From positions 62,001 through 126,000 of the forward strand of contig NZ_FNWW01000007.1 in assembly GCF_900108515.1 (NCBI RefSeq): a stretch of 64,000 nt of DNA. The letters are read 5' to 3'. This document shows positions 1 to 8,611 of this stretch, piece by piece. A program made the translations under genes and the position numbers. The first letter of the stretch is position 1; every line of letters begins with the position of its first letter. Origin of the DNA: Halobacillus karajensis (GTDB lineage: Bacteria; Bacillota; Bacilli; Bacillales; Halobacillaceae). Under the pieces are notes generated by a model. It worked only from the letters and a program-made list of their open reading frames with translations, was not told the origin of the DNA and searched no databases.

Positions 1-1500
1 AGAGATAACTAGAGCACACGGACAAGCCACTACGAGTAATGCAAGCCCCTTATAAAACCACTCTCCCCAAGTACCCGAACCAAACAACGGCGGAATGATC
101 ATCACGGAAAGGGCTAAACCAAACACAATTGGAGTGTAGACCCTGGCAAAACGATCGATAAACGCTTGAGTAGGGGCTTTCTTCTCTTGAGCCTCTTCCA
201 CCAAGTGAATGATCTTAGCTATCGTTGTATCCTTCACTAATTTGGTTACCTTTATTTCTAAGGATCCGCTTTCATTTACGGTTCCAGCATACACAATGTC
301 CCCTAGTTGTTTATCTACAGGGAGGGATTCTCCAGTAATCGGAGCCTGATTAATACTCGAAGTGCCTGTCAGGACTTCTCCATCCAGCGGAATTTTCTCA
401 CCTGGTTTGACAAGGATGACATCACCGACAGTCACTTCTTCTACAGCTTTCCGGATCAGGTGATTCCCAGATTTAATGGTCGCTTCTGGAGGTGTGAGAT
501 TCATTAGGCTTCTGATAGATTCTCTCGTACGCGCAATCGATTTATTCTGAAGGGTATTTCCTAAAGCGAAAAGCCAAACAACCGTAGCTCCTTCCAACCA
601 TTCACCGATAAGAGCAGCACCGATGGCGGCTGATACCATAAGAACATTCATATCCAGGGATCCACTTTTTACGGCATAGAAGGCGCTCTTTGCTGGCTTA
701 AATCCCCCGATAACCATAGCCACGGCATAGAAAGCCGTAAGGAACTCCATCGGGACGTTTGAAAAAGATCCCGCAAAACCAAGGGCCAGAAATATTCCGG
801 AAACTTGAGTTGTAGATGCTCCCTCTCTCTTTTTCTTACTTGATGCTTCATTCTTTTGGTATTCGAATGAATCTAAGGCTGCCTCAAAACCCGCCCTTTG
901 TACTTCTTTGACAATTTCCTTTTCACTCGTCGTATGATCCACATGCATTTTTCCTGTGGAAAAGTTCACTCGGACCTCATGCACCTTTGGGTTTCTTCCC
1001 AGGTGCTTTTCAATGGTCATGGCACAAGAGCCACAGTCCATGCCTTCGATTTTATAGGTTTCCATTTTAGGTGAGTGTATGAATTCAGCTTCAAATCCCA
1101 ATTTCTGTACTTGCTTCGGAACCTGATTGTAAATCGTGGGGTCTCCCGCACCCACCACCATTTTCCCCGTTCCATAATGGACCTGAACCGATTGGATTCC
1201 TTTCATTTTTCGGAGGCTTTTTTCAAGAGTGGCTGCACAGGAAGGACAATCCATCCCATGAATGTTGTACTCGACAACCCCCTTTTTATCTTCTTTACCA
1301 TTCAGAAGGTTGTTGTTCCCATCCTTTACACTACAGCACGATGAACTTTTTGGTAATTCTTCATGGCAACAGGTAGAAACCTTTTCTTCTTTCTCTCTTT
1401 CCTGTGTGGACCTATGGATATCTCCGCCAGCGCAACCGTGACCTCCCGACTCCTGATTGCTAGCACAACAGCTTGATTGAACCACTTTATCACTATTCAT
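1..1500 (-). CDS. cadA: Cadmium/zinc-translocating P1B-type ATPase CadA (C-terminal part beyond window)
   Basis: Heavy-metal efflux ATPase of the inner membrane, exporting Cd2+/Zn2+/Pb2+ in its family. The reading frame runs from an ATG at 1500, with an AGGAGG-type site just upstream, for 500 codons to the window edge without a stop. The N-terminus has a Cys/His-rich stretch (SSCCAS, GGHGCAGG, STCCHEE), then two heavy-metal-associated domains with GMDCPSCA and GMDCGSCA motifs, transmembrane helices, the actuator TGES loop, and the CPC metal-channel motif of the sixth helix right at the edge. The phosphorylation and ATP-binding domains lie outside the window. The gene sits 24 bp behind cadC, so the two form a cadC-cadA operon, most likely derepressed by metal. 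Family is certain; exact metal range is inferred. Confidence 0.93.
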   Translation of the reverse strand, partial: MNSDKVVQSSCCASNQESGGHGCAGGDIHRSTQEREKEEKVSTCCHEELPKSSSCCSVKDGNNNLLNGKEDKKGVVEYNIHGMDCPSCAATLEKSLRKMKGIQSVQVHYGTGKMVVGAGDPTIYNQVPKQVQKLGFEAEFIHSPKMETYKIEGMDCGSCAMTIEKHLGRNPKVHEVRVNFSTGKMHVDHTTSEKEIVKEVQRAGFEAALDSFEYQKNEASSKKKREGASTTQVSGIFLALGFAGSFSNVPMEFLTAFYAVAMVIGGFKPAKSAFYAVKSGSLDMNVLMVSAAIGAALIGEWLEGATVVWLFALGNTLQNKSIARTRESIRSLMNLTPPEATIKSGNHLIRKAVEEVTVGDVILVKPGEKIPLDGEVLTGTSSINQAPITGESLPVDKQLGDIVYAGTVNESGSLEIKVTKLVKDTTIAKIIHLVEEAQEKKAPTQAFIDRFARVYTPIVFGLALSVMIIPPLFGSGTWGEWFYKGLALLVVACPCALVIS

Positions 1501-1524
1501 TTAATCGCCTCCTTTCAGGCATTA

Positions 1525-1893
1525 TTAAGCTTCCTTGGAGTGTAATAATGCAACCGAAACCAATTGTTGAACATGCTCATCAGCTAAGGAATAAAACACA
1601 AGCTTCCCCTCCTTGCGGTACTTCGCTAATTTCATGTTTCGTAATAATCTTAAGTGATGGGAAGCTGTAGCCGTGGTAGATCCGATAATATTCGCCACAT
1701 CACAGACACAAAGTTCCTTTTCTAAAGTTAAGGCATAGGCAATCTTCATCCGTGTAGCATCAGCCAAGGCTTTAAAAATAAGCTCTACACCCTCCACCTT
1801 TTCTATCTCTGGCTGCACCCGTTGTACAAGCGCTTCATCGTAACAAAACGTATCACATGTATCCTTGGCATTTTTTGTGACCTTATTACTCAT
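1525..1893 (-). CDS. cadC: ArsR/SmtB-family metal-sensing repressor CadC
   Basis: Winged-helix repressor that leaves its operator on binding Cd/Pb/Zn. About 122 residues, the usual CadC length. It carries the N-terminal cysteine pair (TCDTFC) and the ELCVCD motif whose cysteines form the alpha3N metal site in staphylococcal CadC, followed by the SHHLRLLR recognition helix and the KEGKLVFYSL wing. I chose the ATG at 1893 (MSNKV) over the one nine bases earlier because a GAGGTGG site lies five bases before it and overlaps the earlier ATG. It precedes cadA in the same direction. Confidence 0.9.
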   Translation of the reverse strand: MSNKVTKNAKDTCDTFCYDEALVQRVQPEIEKVEGVELIFKALADATRMKIAYALTLEKELCVCDVANIIGSTTATASHHLRLLRNMKLAKYRKEGKLVFYSLADEHVQQLVSVALLHSKEA

Positions 1894-1935
1894 TCCATCC
1901 ACCTCATTCTAATAATCGTTTGGATATTTATTTAT

Positions 1936-1964
1936 AGTGTATGATGCTCCTCCCTGTCCGTCAA
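1936..1964 (-). promoter_or_regulatory. Putative sigma-A promoter of cadC-cadA
   Basis: On the minus strand TTGACG (-35, 1959-1964) and TACACT (-10, 1936-1941) are separated by 17 bases, about 40 bp ahead of cadC. An AT-rich stretch with TAAATAAATATCCAAA follows immediately and would suit a CadC operator, but its symmetry is poor. Confidence 0.45.
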
Positions 1965-1988
1965 CAAAAAACATTCAAATAGGCGTTA

Positions 1989-2032
1989 GAATGAAAAAAG
2001 AGACTCCATAACGGAAGTCTCTTTTTTCATTC
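1989..2032. terminator. Symmetric terminator hairpin upstream of cadC
   Basis: A 17-bp perfect inverted repeat (GAATGAAAAAAGAGACT and its complement) around a 10-base loop, A-rich on one side and T-rich on the other, able to act on either strand. It separates the cadCA unit from the sigma-54 operon. The rest of 2033-2269 shows no gene or clear motif. Confidence 0.7.
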
Positions 2033-2269
2033 TATTCATTTCTTCCTTATAATATAGAAGGTTTTTGATGCCTCATCCCCTCAAATCCCTACTAATCCCT
2101 ACTGTCTTGGATATTAAGAAAAGTTCAGAAACAATGACATAGAAGCCCTATTATCTACTTGATGATGGATTTCTTCTATTTAAATAGTCATTTTCTTATC
2201 CTCGATGATAGATGCCTTTCCTTAAAGAAAAATGCCCAGGTCGTCACGCATAAGGGGAATGGGATTAAA

Positions 2270-2313
2270 CTAGCTGTTCAATCGGGTCAAACAACCCCTG
2301 ATTGAACAGCTAG
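2270..2313 (-). terminator. Terminator of the sigma-54 operon
   Basis: Fourteen-base inverted repeat CTAGCTGTTCAATC/GATTGAACAGCTAG immediately after the stop codon of the dehydrogenase gene at 2323, followed on the minus strand by a short T-rich tail. Confidence 0.65.
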
Positions 2314-2322
2314 ATAAAACCC

Positions 2323-3783
2323 TTATACCCAGCGGGATGTCAAAACTTTTTTGCGGGTGTAGAATTCCAGTCCATCTTTACCATTTGCATGAAGGTCGCC
2401 ATAGAAAGAATCTTTCCATCCTGAGAATGGGAAGAAGGCCATCGGAGCTGGGACCCCAATGTTAACCCCTAACATACCGGCATCAATGGTTTCACGGAAT
2501 TGACGTACTTTACCTCCATCTTTAGTAAAAATACAGGCACCGTTGGCAAAACGTGATTGGTTGGTCAATGTTACAGCTTCCTGTAAGTCTTTGACACGGG
2601 CGATTGACAGGACAGGGGCAAAGATTTCATCCTGCCAGATCTTCATTTCCGTCGTCACCCCATCAAAAATGGTGGGCCCTACAAAATAACCATTGCCCTC
2701 TACATTTTCATCCTTCCTACCATCCCGGATAAGAACGGCTCCTTCTTTTTCACCTGTTTCGATATAGTTAAGCGTGCGTTCTTTGTGATTTTCTCGTATC
2801 ACAGGCCCAAGAAAAACTCCTTCTTCTAATCCATTACCGATACGTATGTCGTCTGCCTTACCCTTAAGCATATCAATGAACTCGTCGGCTACATCCTCTT
2901 CTACCGCTACTACTGAAGCGGCCATGCAGCGCTCTCCCGCCGATCCGAAAGCTGCATTCAATATTTGTGTCGCGGCATTCTCGATGTTTGCATCCTTCAA
3001 GACAATCGAATGGTTTTTGGCTCCTGCCAAGGCTTGTACCCTTTTTAAATTTTCAGTTCCTCGTTTATATACATACTCCGCTACTGGTTGTGAACCAACA
3101 AAAGAGATGGCTGCTACTTCTTTATGGTCTAACAGTCCATTCACGACATCGTGTGCCCCGTGGACAATATTAAAGACTCCCTTAGGCAGCCCGGCCTCTT
3201 CAAGAAGCTCAGCCAAACGGTTTGCCAATAACGGTGTGCGCTCAGAAGGTTTTAATACAAAGGTGTTTCCCGTTACGATGGCCATAGGGAACATCCAAGC
3301 CGGAACCATCATAGGGAAGTTAAACGGTGTAATCCCCCCTATGACTCCGATGGGATATCGATATACCCCTGAATCCAATCCTGCGGCAATAGAAGGAAGC
3401 TGTTCTCCCATCATTAAAGTAGGAGCGCCAGAAGCAAATTCTACGTTTTCAATTCCACGCTGCACCTCTCCATAAGCTTCCTTAAAGCTCTTTCCATTTT
3501 CAATCGTTACAATTTCAGCTAACTCATCCCAATGATCGACAAGCAACTGCTGAAATTTAAACAGAATCCTTGCCCGCTTAGGCACGGGAACCTCTTTCCA
3601 CTCTTGAAAAGCTTCGTTTGCTGTTTTCACAGCCTCCTCTACATCTTCTTGAGACGAAATGGGAACATGGGCAATCACTTCTCCTGTGGCAGGGTTATAA
3701 ACGGGCTCTATATCGCTAGATTTTGCATCCACCCATTCGCCGCCAATATAATTTTGCAACGTACCTTCGTTTATTTGTGTCAT
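2323..3783 (-). CDS. mmsA: CoA-acylating (methyl)malonate-semialdehyde dehydrogenase (MmsA/IolA family)
   Basis: NAD-dependent, CoA-acylating aldehyde dehydrogenase. In its family it turns malonate semialdehyde into acetyl-CoA plus CO2, or methylmalonate semialdehyde into propionyl-CoA. About 486 residues, full length. Visible are the cofactor region ([19 protein letters not shown]), the catalytic cysteine in [11 protein letters not shown], and the family C-terminus ([18 protein letters not shown]). An ATG follows a GTG; either is compatible with the GGAGG site. It is the last gene of a tight operon with a GntP permease and an iron alcohol dehydrogenase and has no inositol genes beside it. 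A role on the semialdehyde made by the neighbouring dehydrogenase is therefore more likely than myo-inositol breakdown. Substrate is inferred. Confidence 0.88.
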   Translation of the reverse strand: MTQINEGTLQNYIGGEWVDAKSSDIEPVYNPATGEVIAHVPISSQEDVEEAVKTANEAFQEWKEVPVPKRARILFKFQQLLVDHWDELAEIVTIENGKSFKEAYGEVQRGIENVEFASGAPTLMMGEQLPSIAAGLDSGVYRYPIGVIGGITPFNFPMMVPAWMFPMAIVTGNTFVLKPSERTPLLANRLAELLEEAGLPKGVFNIVHGAHDVVNGLLDHKEVAAISFVGSQPVAEYVYKRGTENLKRVQALAGAKNHSIVLKDANIENAATQILNAAFGSAGERCMAASVVAVEEDVADEFIDMLKGKADDIRIGNGLEEGVFLGPVIRENHKERTLNYIETGEKEGAVLIRDGRKDENVEGNGYFVGPTIFDGVTTEMKIWQDEIFAPVLSIARVKDLQEAVTLTNQSRFANGACIFTKDGGKVRQFRETIDAGMLGVNIGVPAPMAFFPFSGWKDSFYGDLHANGKDGLEFYTRKKVLTSRWV

Positions 3784-3807
3784 CACTAATTTCCTCCTTC
3801 ATGATCA

Positions 3808-5160
3808 TTAAAAAATAGAATACAAGATTACGGCTAAGAACATCGCTATCAATGGAACCAAAACACTTAATATAAAAATAGGTTTGTAGGCTCGTTTATG
3901 TGATTCCCCGCAAATCGCACGTATGGTAGTCACCACATAGCCATTATGGGGCAATGAATCAATTCCCCCAGAGGCAAGAGCCGAAATTCTATGCATCCCC
4001 CCAGGATCAAGTCCTTGACTTAAATAAATCGGACTTAGGATAGGCAGGGCAATTCCTAATCCACCAGAAGCAGAACCAGTAATCCCACATACGATTGTTA
4101 CGCCTAATGCTAGGCTTAATAAAGGTGGACCAGGCATGTTAACTAGAGAATCGACTAGATTGTCAAAAGCTGAAACTTGTGCTGCTACACTGCCAAACCC
4201 CACAACAGCACAGGTATTCGCTAAAGCTACTAAAGCATTTTGGGTGCCAATAGCAAGAGAACCCCAAAAATCAGACAAAAACTTAGACATCGTTATGGAA
4301 GCAAAAGCGATCCCTGCCGCTAGTGCAATCAATAAAGCGGTAGTAGGATTCATGAACTGACCCAATATGTTTAAAAGGACGATAACTAAAGCCAGCGGTA
4401 AGATCGAAATAAGAATCGCCGGCAATTGCTTTATTTCTGTCTGCTCCTTTTCCTGGAGCTCACCTGCTTCCACGGCCGAAGCAGATTCATTTTTGGCCGA
4501 AGCCATTTCTTGGGGCAGCATAAAGAATTCTCCGTCTTCCTTAGCTTTCCTTACTAATCTGCCTAACCAAAAACCTCCGGCAACCATGACAAAAAATGCA
4601 CATAGAAAACCAATAAAACCACCAGCTGTTGGAGTTGTTCCAAAATATTCTGTCGGAATAATATTTTGAATTTCTGGCGAACCGGGGGCTGTCATCGTAA
4701 ATGAGATCGAACCGAAAACGAGGGCTGCTGGTATAAACCGATGGGGTAAGTTGGCAGCCCGAAATAATGAGACGGCAATTGGATATACGGCAAAACCTAC
4801 AACAAATAAACTGACCCCACCATAGGTCATAATAGCGGCAGCTGCTACAACAGCAAATACCGCTCTTTTTGTCCCGAACGTATGTTTAATCCATTGAGCA
4901 ATACTTTCTGCTGATTTTGTCTCTTGCATCACCTTCCCGAAGATAGCTCCTAATAGAAAGACTAGAAACCAGGAAGAGAAATAATCCGTAAAACCGCTCA
5001 TGTAGTCTTCTTTTAGAGCGGTTGCTAGATTTAAGCCACCGGTGACTGCAACCAAAACAGAACTTAGAAGGGCAGCAATAATGATATTAATCCCCTTCAT
5101 CGTAAGATAGATTAATAGAACAAGGGATAATACTAACCCGACGACACCAATGATATTCAC
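3808..5160 (-). CDS. GntP-family carboxylate:H+ symporter
   Basis: Integral membrane permease of the GntP (gluconate/hydroxyacid) family, about 450 residues with 11-13 hydrophobic segments across the whole length and a hydrophilic loop near residues 210-245. Small-residue stretches such as TGSASGGLGIALPIL and the late GGIDSLPHNG segment fit the family. The start is a GTG four bases after the stop of the upstream dehydrogenase gene, so the two are probably translationally coupled. With its neighbours it most likely imports the short hydroxycarboxylate they oxidise; the exact substrate cannot be read from sequence. Confidence 0.85.
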   Translation of the reverse strand: MNIIGVVGLVLSLVLLIYLTMKGINIIIAALLSSVLVAVTGGLNLATALKEDYMSGFTDYFSSWFLVFLLGAIFGKVMQETKSAESIAQWIKHTFGTKRAVFAVVAAAAIMTYGGVSLFVVGFAVYPIAVSLFRAANLPHRFIPAALVFGSISFTMTAPGSPEIQNIIPTEYFGTTPTAGGFIGFLCAFFVMVAGGFWLGRLVRKAKEDGEFFMLPQEMASAKNESASAVEAGELQEKEQTEIKQLPAILISILPLALVIVLLNILGQFMNPTTALLIALAAGIAFASITMSKFLSDFWGSLAIGTQNALVALANTCAVVGFGSVAAQVSAFDNLVDSLVNMPGPPLLSLALGVTIVCGITGSASGGLGIALPILSPIYLSQGLDPGGMHRISALASGGIDSLPHNGYVVTTIRAICGESHKRAYKPIFILSVLVPLIAMFLAVILYSIF

Positions 5161-5164
5161 GGCT

Positions 5165-6352
5165 CTACCCCAACTTACTTTCTAAGTATTCGTAGTTATA
5201 GCAAACCCTGTAGAGCTCTTCGATTTCCAGCTGATCCGGAACTCGTGGATTATTGGAAGGGCTGCCGCTTTCTAATGCATCGGTTGCCATTTTTCTGATA
5301 GCGCTGTCAAATGACTCCTCTTCGATTCCCCATTCTTTTAAATTCGGGATATTCAACTCCAAACATAAGTCTTTCACAGCATTTACGGCTAAGTCGGCCG
5401 CTTGGTTATCCGGCCATGTTTCTGAACGGGAATCAAAAATTCTGCCTAAATCGGCTAAACGTTCAATGGCATACGTTTTACTGAACTCTAATACAGCGGG
5501 TAACAACATAGCATTAGAGTACCCATGAGGAACATGAAATAATGCACCAATTGGACGCGACATCCCATGGACAAGACAAACGGAGGAATTGGAGAAAGCG
5601 ACTCCCGCCTGCATGGCTCCTAGAGACATCGCTTCTCTTGCATCGATATTCTCACCATCTTCATACGCCGTTTTGATATGACCGACAATCAATTTCATAG
5701 CAGACCGGGCCATATCATCAGTCATAGGATGGGCTCTTCTAGAAATATAAGCTTCAATAGCATGGCTTAAAGCGTCAATCCCAGTTGCTGCCGTTACATT
5801 CTTGGGTGATGTTACGGTCAACAATGGATCAACAATAGCCGCATCAGGCATAAATGCCGGCTGTTTGATCATCATCTTCACATCATTCGTAGTGTTGGTA
5901 ATGATCGTTACATCTGTAGCTTCTGAGCCAGTCCCAGCTGTTGTTGGGATGGCTATATGCGGAACATTTTTACTGGCGATTTTTCTTCCGCCCATGTACT
6001 CTCCAATATAACCACCATTTACGGCTAAAACAGAAACAGCTTTTGCTGTATCGATGCAGCTCCCTCCACCAAGGGAGATCACTATATCACAGCTTTCATT
6101 TTTAAATATTTTCATAGCCTCTGCGACATAGGTATCGGTAGGCTCAGATTCCACCCCTAAATATAAAGCGCTTTCAACTCCTTCATGGTTTAAATATTCC
6201 TTTGCTTTACGAACGTGCCCAAGGCTGTCCATCACATGATCGCTGACAACAAGAGCTTTGTTACCCCGCTCAGCCGCTTCTTTTCCTATTCTTTCAAAGG
6301 CATGACGGCCATAATTTACCGTAGACGGCATTCGAAATACATAGCTTTCCAT
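5165..6352 (-). CDS. Iron-containing alcohol dehydrogenase
   Basis: NAD(P)-dependent, Fe-type alcohol dehydrogenase of about 395 residues. Seen are the GGGSCIDTAKA nucleotide-binding segment, PTTAGTGSEAT, the iron-binding region with DALSHAIEAY, and two further His ligands in LVHGMSRPIGALFHVPHG. It is the first gene of the operon, directly behind a sigma-54 promoter, and is followed by the permease after four bases. Since the third gene is a CoA-acylating semialdehyde dehydrogenase, oxidation of an omega-hydroxyacid (for example 3-hydroxypropionate to malonate semialdehyde) is the simplest reading. 4-Hydroxybutyrate is an alternative. Fold is certain, substrate is inference. Confidence 0.87.
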   Translation of the reverse strand: MESYVFRMPSTVNYGRHAFERIGKEAAERGNKALVVSDHVMDSLGHVRKAKEYLNHEGVESALYLGVESEPTDTYVAEAMKIFKNESCDIVISLGGGSCIDTAKAVSVLAVNGGYIGEYMGGRKIASKNVPHIAIPTTAGTGSEATDVTIITNTTNDVKMMIKQPAFMPDAAIVDPLLTVTSPKNVTAATGIDALSHAIEAYISRRAHPMTDDMARSAMKLIVGHIKTAYEDGENIDAREAMSLGAMQAGVAFSNSSVCLVHGMSRPIGALFHVPHGYSNAMLLPAVLEFSKTYAIERLADLGRIFDSRSETWPDNQAADLAVNAVKDLCLELNIPNLKEWGIEEESFDSAIRKMATDALESGSPSNNPRVPDQLEIEELYRVCYNYEYLESKLG

Positions 6353-6390
6353 TTAACTCACACCCCTTTTTTCATATTCACTTATCCATA

Positions 6391-6407
6391 TGCAAGATTT
6401 ATGCCAA
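6391..6407 (-). promoter_or_regulatory. Sigma-54 (-24/-12) promoter of the hydroxyacid operon
   Basis: The minus strand reads TTGGCATAAATCTTGCA, matching the RpoN consensus with GG at -24 and GC at -12 in correct spacing, about 40 bp before the dehydrogenase start. A sigma-54-dependent activator is encoded immediately upstream, which makes this call strong. Confidence 0.88.
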
Positions 6408-6446
6408 GTTAAACGGACTTTCCTGCCAGCCTTTTTCACCCTCATT

Positions 6447-6486
6447 TGTAGATTCACCCCTACACTTTTGTATATATACATCTACA
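6447..6486. promoter_or_regulatory. Candidate enhancer sites for the sigma-54 activator
   Basis: Repeated TGTAGA/TCTACA-type half sites: TGTAG at 6447, CTACA at 6460, a TGTATATATACA palindrome at 6469-6480 and TCTACA at 6481. They lie about 45-85 bp upstream of the -24 element. The same half site recurs as a full palindrome in front of the regulator gene (8320-8333). Confidence 0.6.
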
Positions 6487-6491
6487 CTTGT

Positions 6492-8303
6492 TCATTCTAA
6501 CCGATACTTTTTCAGCTTTTGATACAAAGTTGTTCGATGAATCCCTAGTTGTTGAGCAGCTTTAGTTTTATTCCCATCGGTTTGCTTCAGCGTTTTTTCT
6601 ATAAGGTCCCTTTCTCTTTCCATCTTTTCATTTTTCACTTGATGAAAAAGGGAGTATGAAGACTCTTCCATTGGACTTTTACGGCGTTCTTCTCTTATAA
6701 ATTCCTCTGGAAGGTGATTCGTGTCGATCATATCTTCATCCACCATAACGACCAATTTTTCCAATGTATTGATTAATTCTCTAATATTCCCCGGCCACTC
6801 ATAATTCATAAATATAGCCATAGCCTCCGATGTCAAACCTTTTCGAGAAACCTCATATTTCTTGCACAACGCTTTTAAATAATAGGAGACAAGAGGTGGA
6901 ACATCATCTGGTCGGTCCCGCAGTGGTGGAATAGGTATTTCGAGGATATTTAAGCGATAGTAGAGATCTTCCCGAAACTCTCCTTCCTCTACTAATTCTT
7001 TAAGATTTCGATTGGTGGCTGCTATGATTCTAGTATTGATGTTATAGACATGCGTGCCTCCTACACGTTCTACTTGTTTTTCCTGAAGGACCCTCAGCAA
7101 TTTTGCCTGCATCATTAACGGCATTTCCCCAATTTCATCTAAAAATAAGGTTCCGTTTTGTGCTAATTCAAATTTGCCTGGCTTTCCTCCTTTACGAGCC
7201 CCAGTAAAGGCTCCTTCCTCGTAACCAAACATTTCCGATTCAAATAACTGCTCAGGAATAGCTCCGCAATTCAAAGGTACAAAAGGGCCTGATGAAAAGG
7301 AGCTCAAGTGATGAATGCCTCTTGCAAACAATTCCTTTCCCGTTCCACTCTCGCCTGTAATTAAAACGGTGGCACTCGTTTTGGCTACCTTCCGTGCCAA
7401 CCGTTTACGGTCCGCGTTCCTTTCACTATCCCCTATAATTTGGTCGAGGGTCATTTTATAAGTCTTTGTTTGTTTTTGCTCTGTTGTTTTTTGAGAGCTC
7501 TCTAGTTCCCGTTGGGTTCCCTGTAGTCTTTCATAAATTCGATATACCTCTGTAACCCCTTCAAAAATCAGCATCCCAATAGCCCCCACCACTTTACCCT
7601 CTTTCCATATTGGAATACGATGAACAATCATCGGCTGTCCTTGAATATACTGAATAACCCCTCTTTCTGGCATCCCTGTTTTTAATGTTTCAGGTAATCT
7701 TGTATTATCAATCACGTCTTCTACATGACGCCCTAACGCATGGTCTTGAGAAATACCAGTGAAGCGGCTATAGGAATGATTAAATTCCCTTAGTATCCCA
7801 TTTTCGTCTACAACGGCTATCCCTTCATAGGCACTTTCCAAAATGACAGGAAGAATCTCAGCTGAATGTTCTTTTTCATTTATCTTTTCAAAATAACTTG
7901 TAAACCCTTTCAATATTTCGTTTTTTGATAGGATTCCCATGAACTGATTCTGGTCATTCACCACATTAAAATAGGAACATTTCGTCTCCACTAGATCTAA
8001 TAAAGAATCGTTTACATTTACAAGGTGATTTAGATCTCCTACCTTTGTGTCTTTCAATCCCTTTCCTGGTCTGTTCATCAATTCTTTCCCGAGTATAGGC
8101 CACGTCGCAATCCCTGCTGGTTGAGAATCATCCCCAAGAACAGGCAAAACGTCTGTATCCAGCTCAACCATCATTTCCGCTGCTTCTCTCACAGTCATAT
8201 AGACTGAAATATGAGCAGGCGGCTGAATCATCCAATTTTCCATACGTAAAGGATTATCTTTTCCGGCCTGTTGATTCGGTTGATTTATAAAATTCTTCCC
8301 CAT
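6492..8303 (-). CDS. Sigma-54-dependent transcriptional activator with CBS and PAS sensor domains
   Basis: Bacterial enhancer-binding protein of about 603 residues. In order: a tandem CBS-domain region (about residues 20-135), a PAS domain (about 150-260), an AAA+ domain with Walker A GESGTGKE, the sigma-54 contact loop GAFTGA and Walker B LFLDEIGEM, and a C-terminal Fis-type helix-turn-helix (TKAAQQLGIHRTTLYQ). Start chosen at ATG 8303 (MGKNF), five bases after GAGG; an in-frame ATG 33 bases upstream lies within a probable operator. It should sense a small ligand or adenine nucleotide through CBS/PAS and switch on the adjacent operon at 6391-6407. Confidence 0.92.
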   Translation of the reverse strand: MGKNFINQPNQQAGKDNPLRMENWMIQPPAHISVYMTVREAAEMMVELDTDVLPVLGDDSQPAGIATWPILGKELMNRPGKGLKDTKVGDLNHLVNVNDSLLDLVETKCSYFNVVNDQNQFMGILSKNEILKGFTSYFEKINEKEHSAEILPVILESAYEGIAVVDENGILREFNHSYSRFTGISQDHALGRHVEDVIDNTRLPETLKTGMPERGVIQYIQGQPMIVHRIPIWKEGKVVGAIGMLIFEGVTEVYRIYERLQGTQRELESSQKTTEQKQTKTYKMTLDQIIGDSERNADRKRLARKVAKTSATVLITGESGTGKELFARGIHHLSSFSSGPFVPLNCGAIPEQLFESEMFGYEEGAFTGARKGGKPGKFELAQNGTLFLDEIGEMPLMMQAKLLRVLQEKQVERVGGTHVYNINTRIIAATNRNLKELVEEGEFREDLYYRLNILEIPIPPLRDRPDDVPPLVSYYLKALCKKYEVSRKGLTSEAMAIFMNYEWPGNIRELINTLEKLVVMVDEDMIDTNHLPEEFIREERRKSPMEESSYSLFHQVKNEKMERERDLIEKTLKQTDGNKTKAAQQLGIHRTTLYQKLKKYRLE

Positions 8304-8319
8304 GTAAACCTCTTCTCCC

Positions 8320-8333
8320 TCTACATTTGTAGA
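8320..8333. promoter_or_regulatory. Palindromic operator in front of the sigma-54 activator gene
   Basis: Perfect palindrome TCTACATTTGTAGA between the alternative start codons, 17 bp before the preferred start. The half sites match those upstream of the target operon, suggesting autoregulation. The remaining intergenic sequence 8334-8611 has no further feature I can name. Confidence 0.55.
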
Positions 8334-8611
8334 CATTTATTTTTAATTATTACAAACAAAGGGACTTCACACAAATAAGGTTCACATGAGATCAGCGCCT
8401 TTGGTGTTTAATTAATGTTTCCCCCTTGTCTTCAGCACCCATTCTTATAGAGAAGACATCCATTCCAAATCTTTGATATTCAGCGGATACAATGGGCGAT
8501 GAGGCAAGGATTTTTAATCCCCACTTTCGCCCACACAAAGTTTTTTAAAGGGCAATAGGATATCACAAAAGATTGAGTTTCCAAAATTTCAAGAAAAGGA
8601 TGATTCTAAAG

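Noticed and set aside
2846-3475. Long antisense frame over the semialdehyde dehydrogenase gene
   Set aside because: Shadow of codon bias in a clear gene; Ser/Ala/Phe-rich nonsense sequence.
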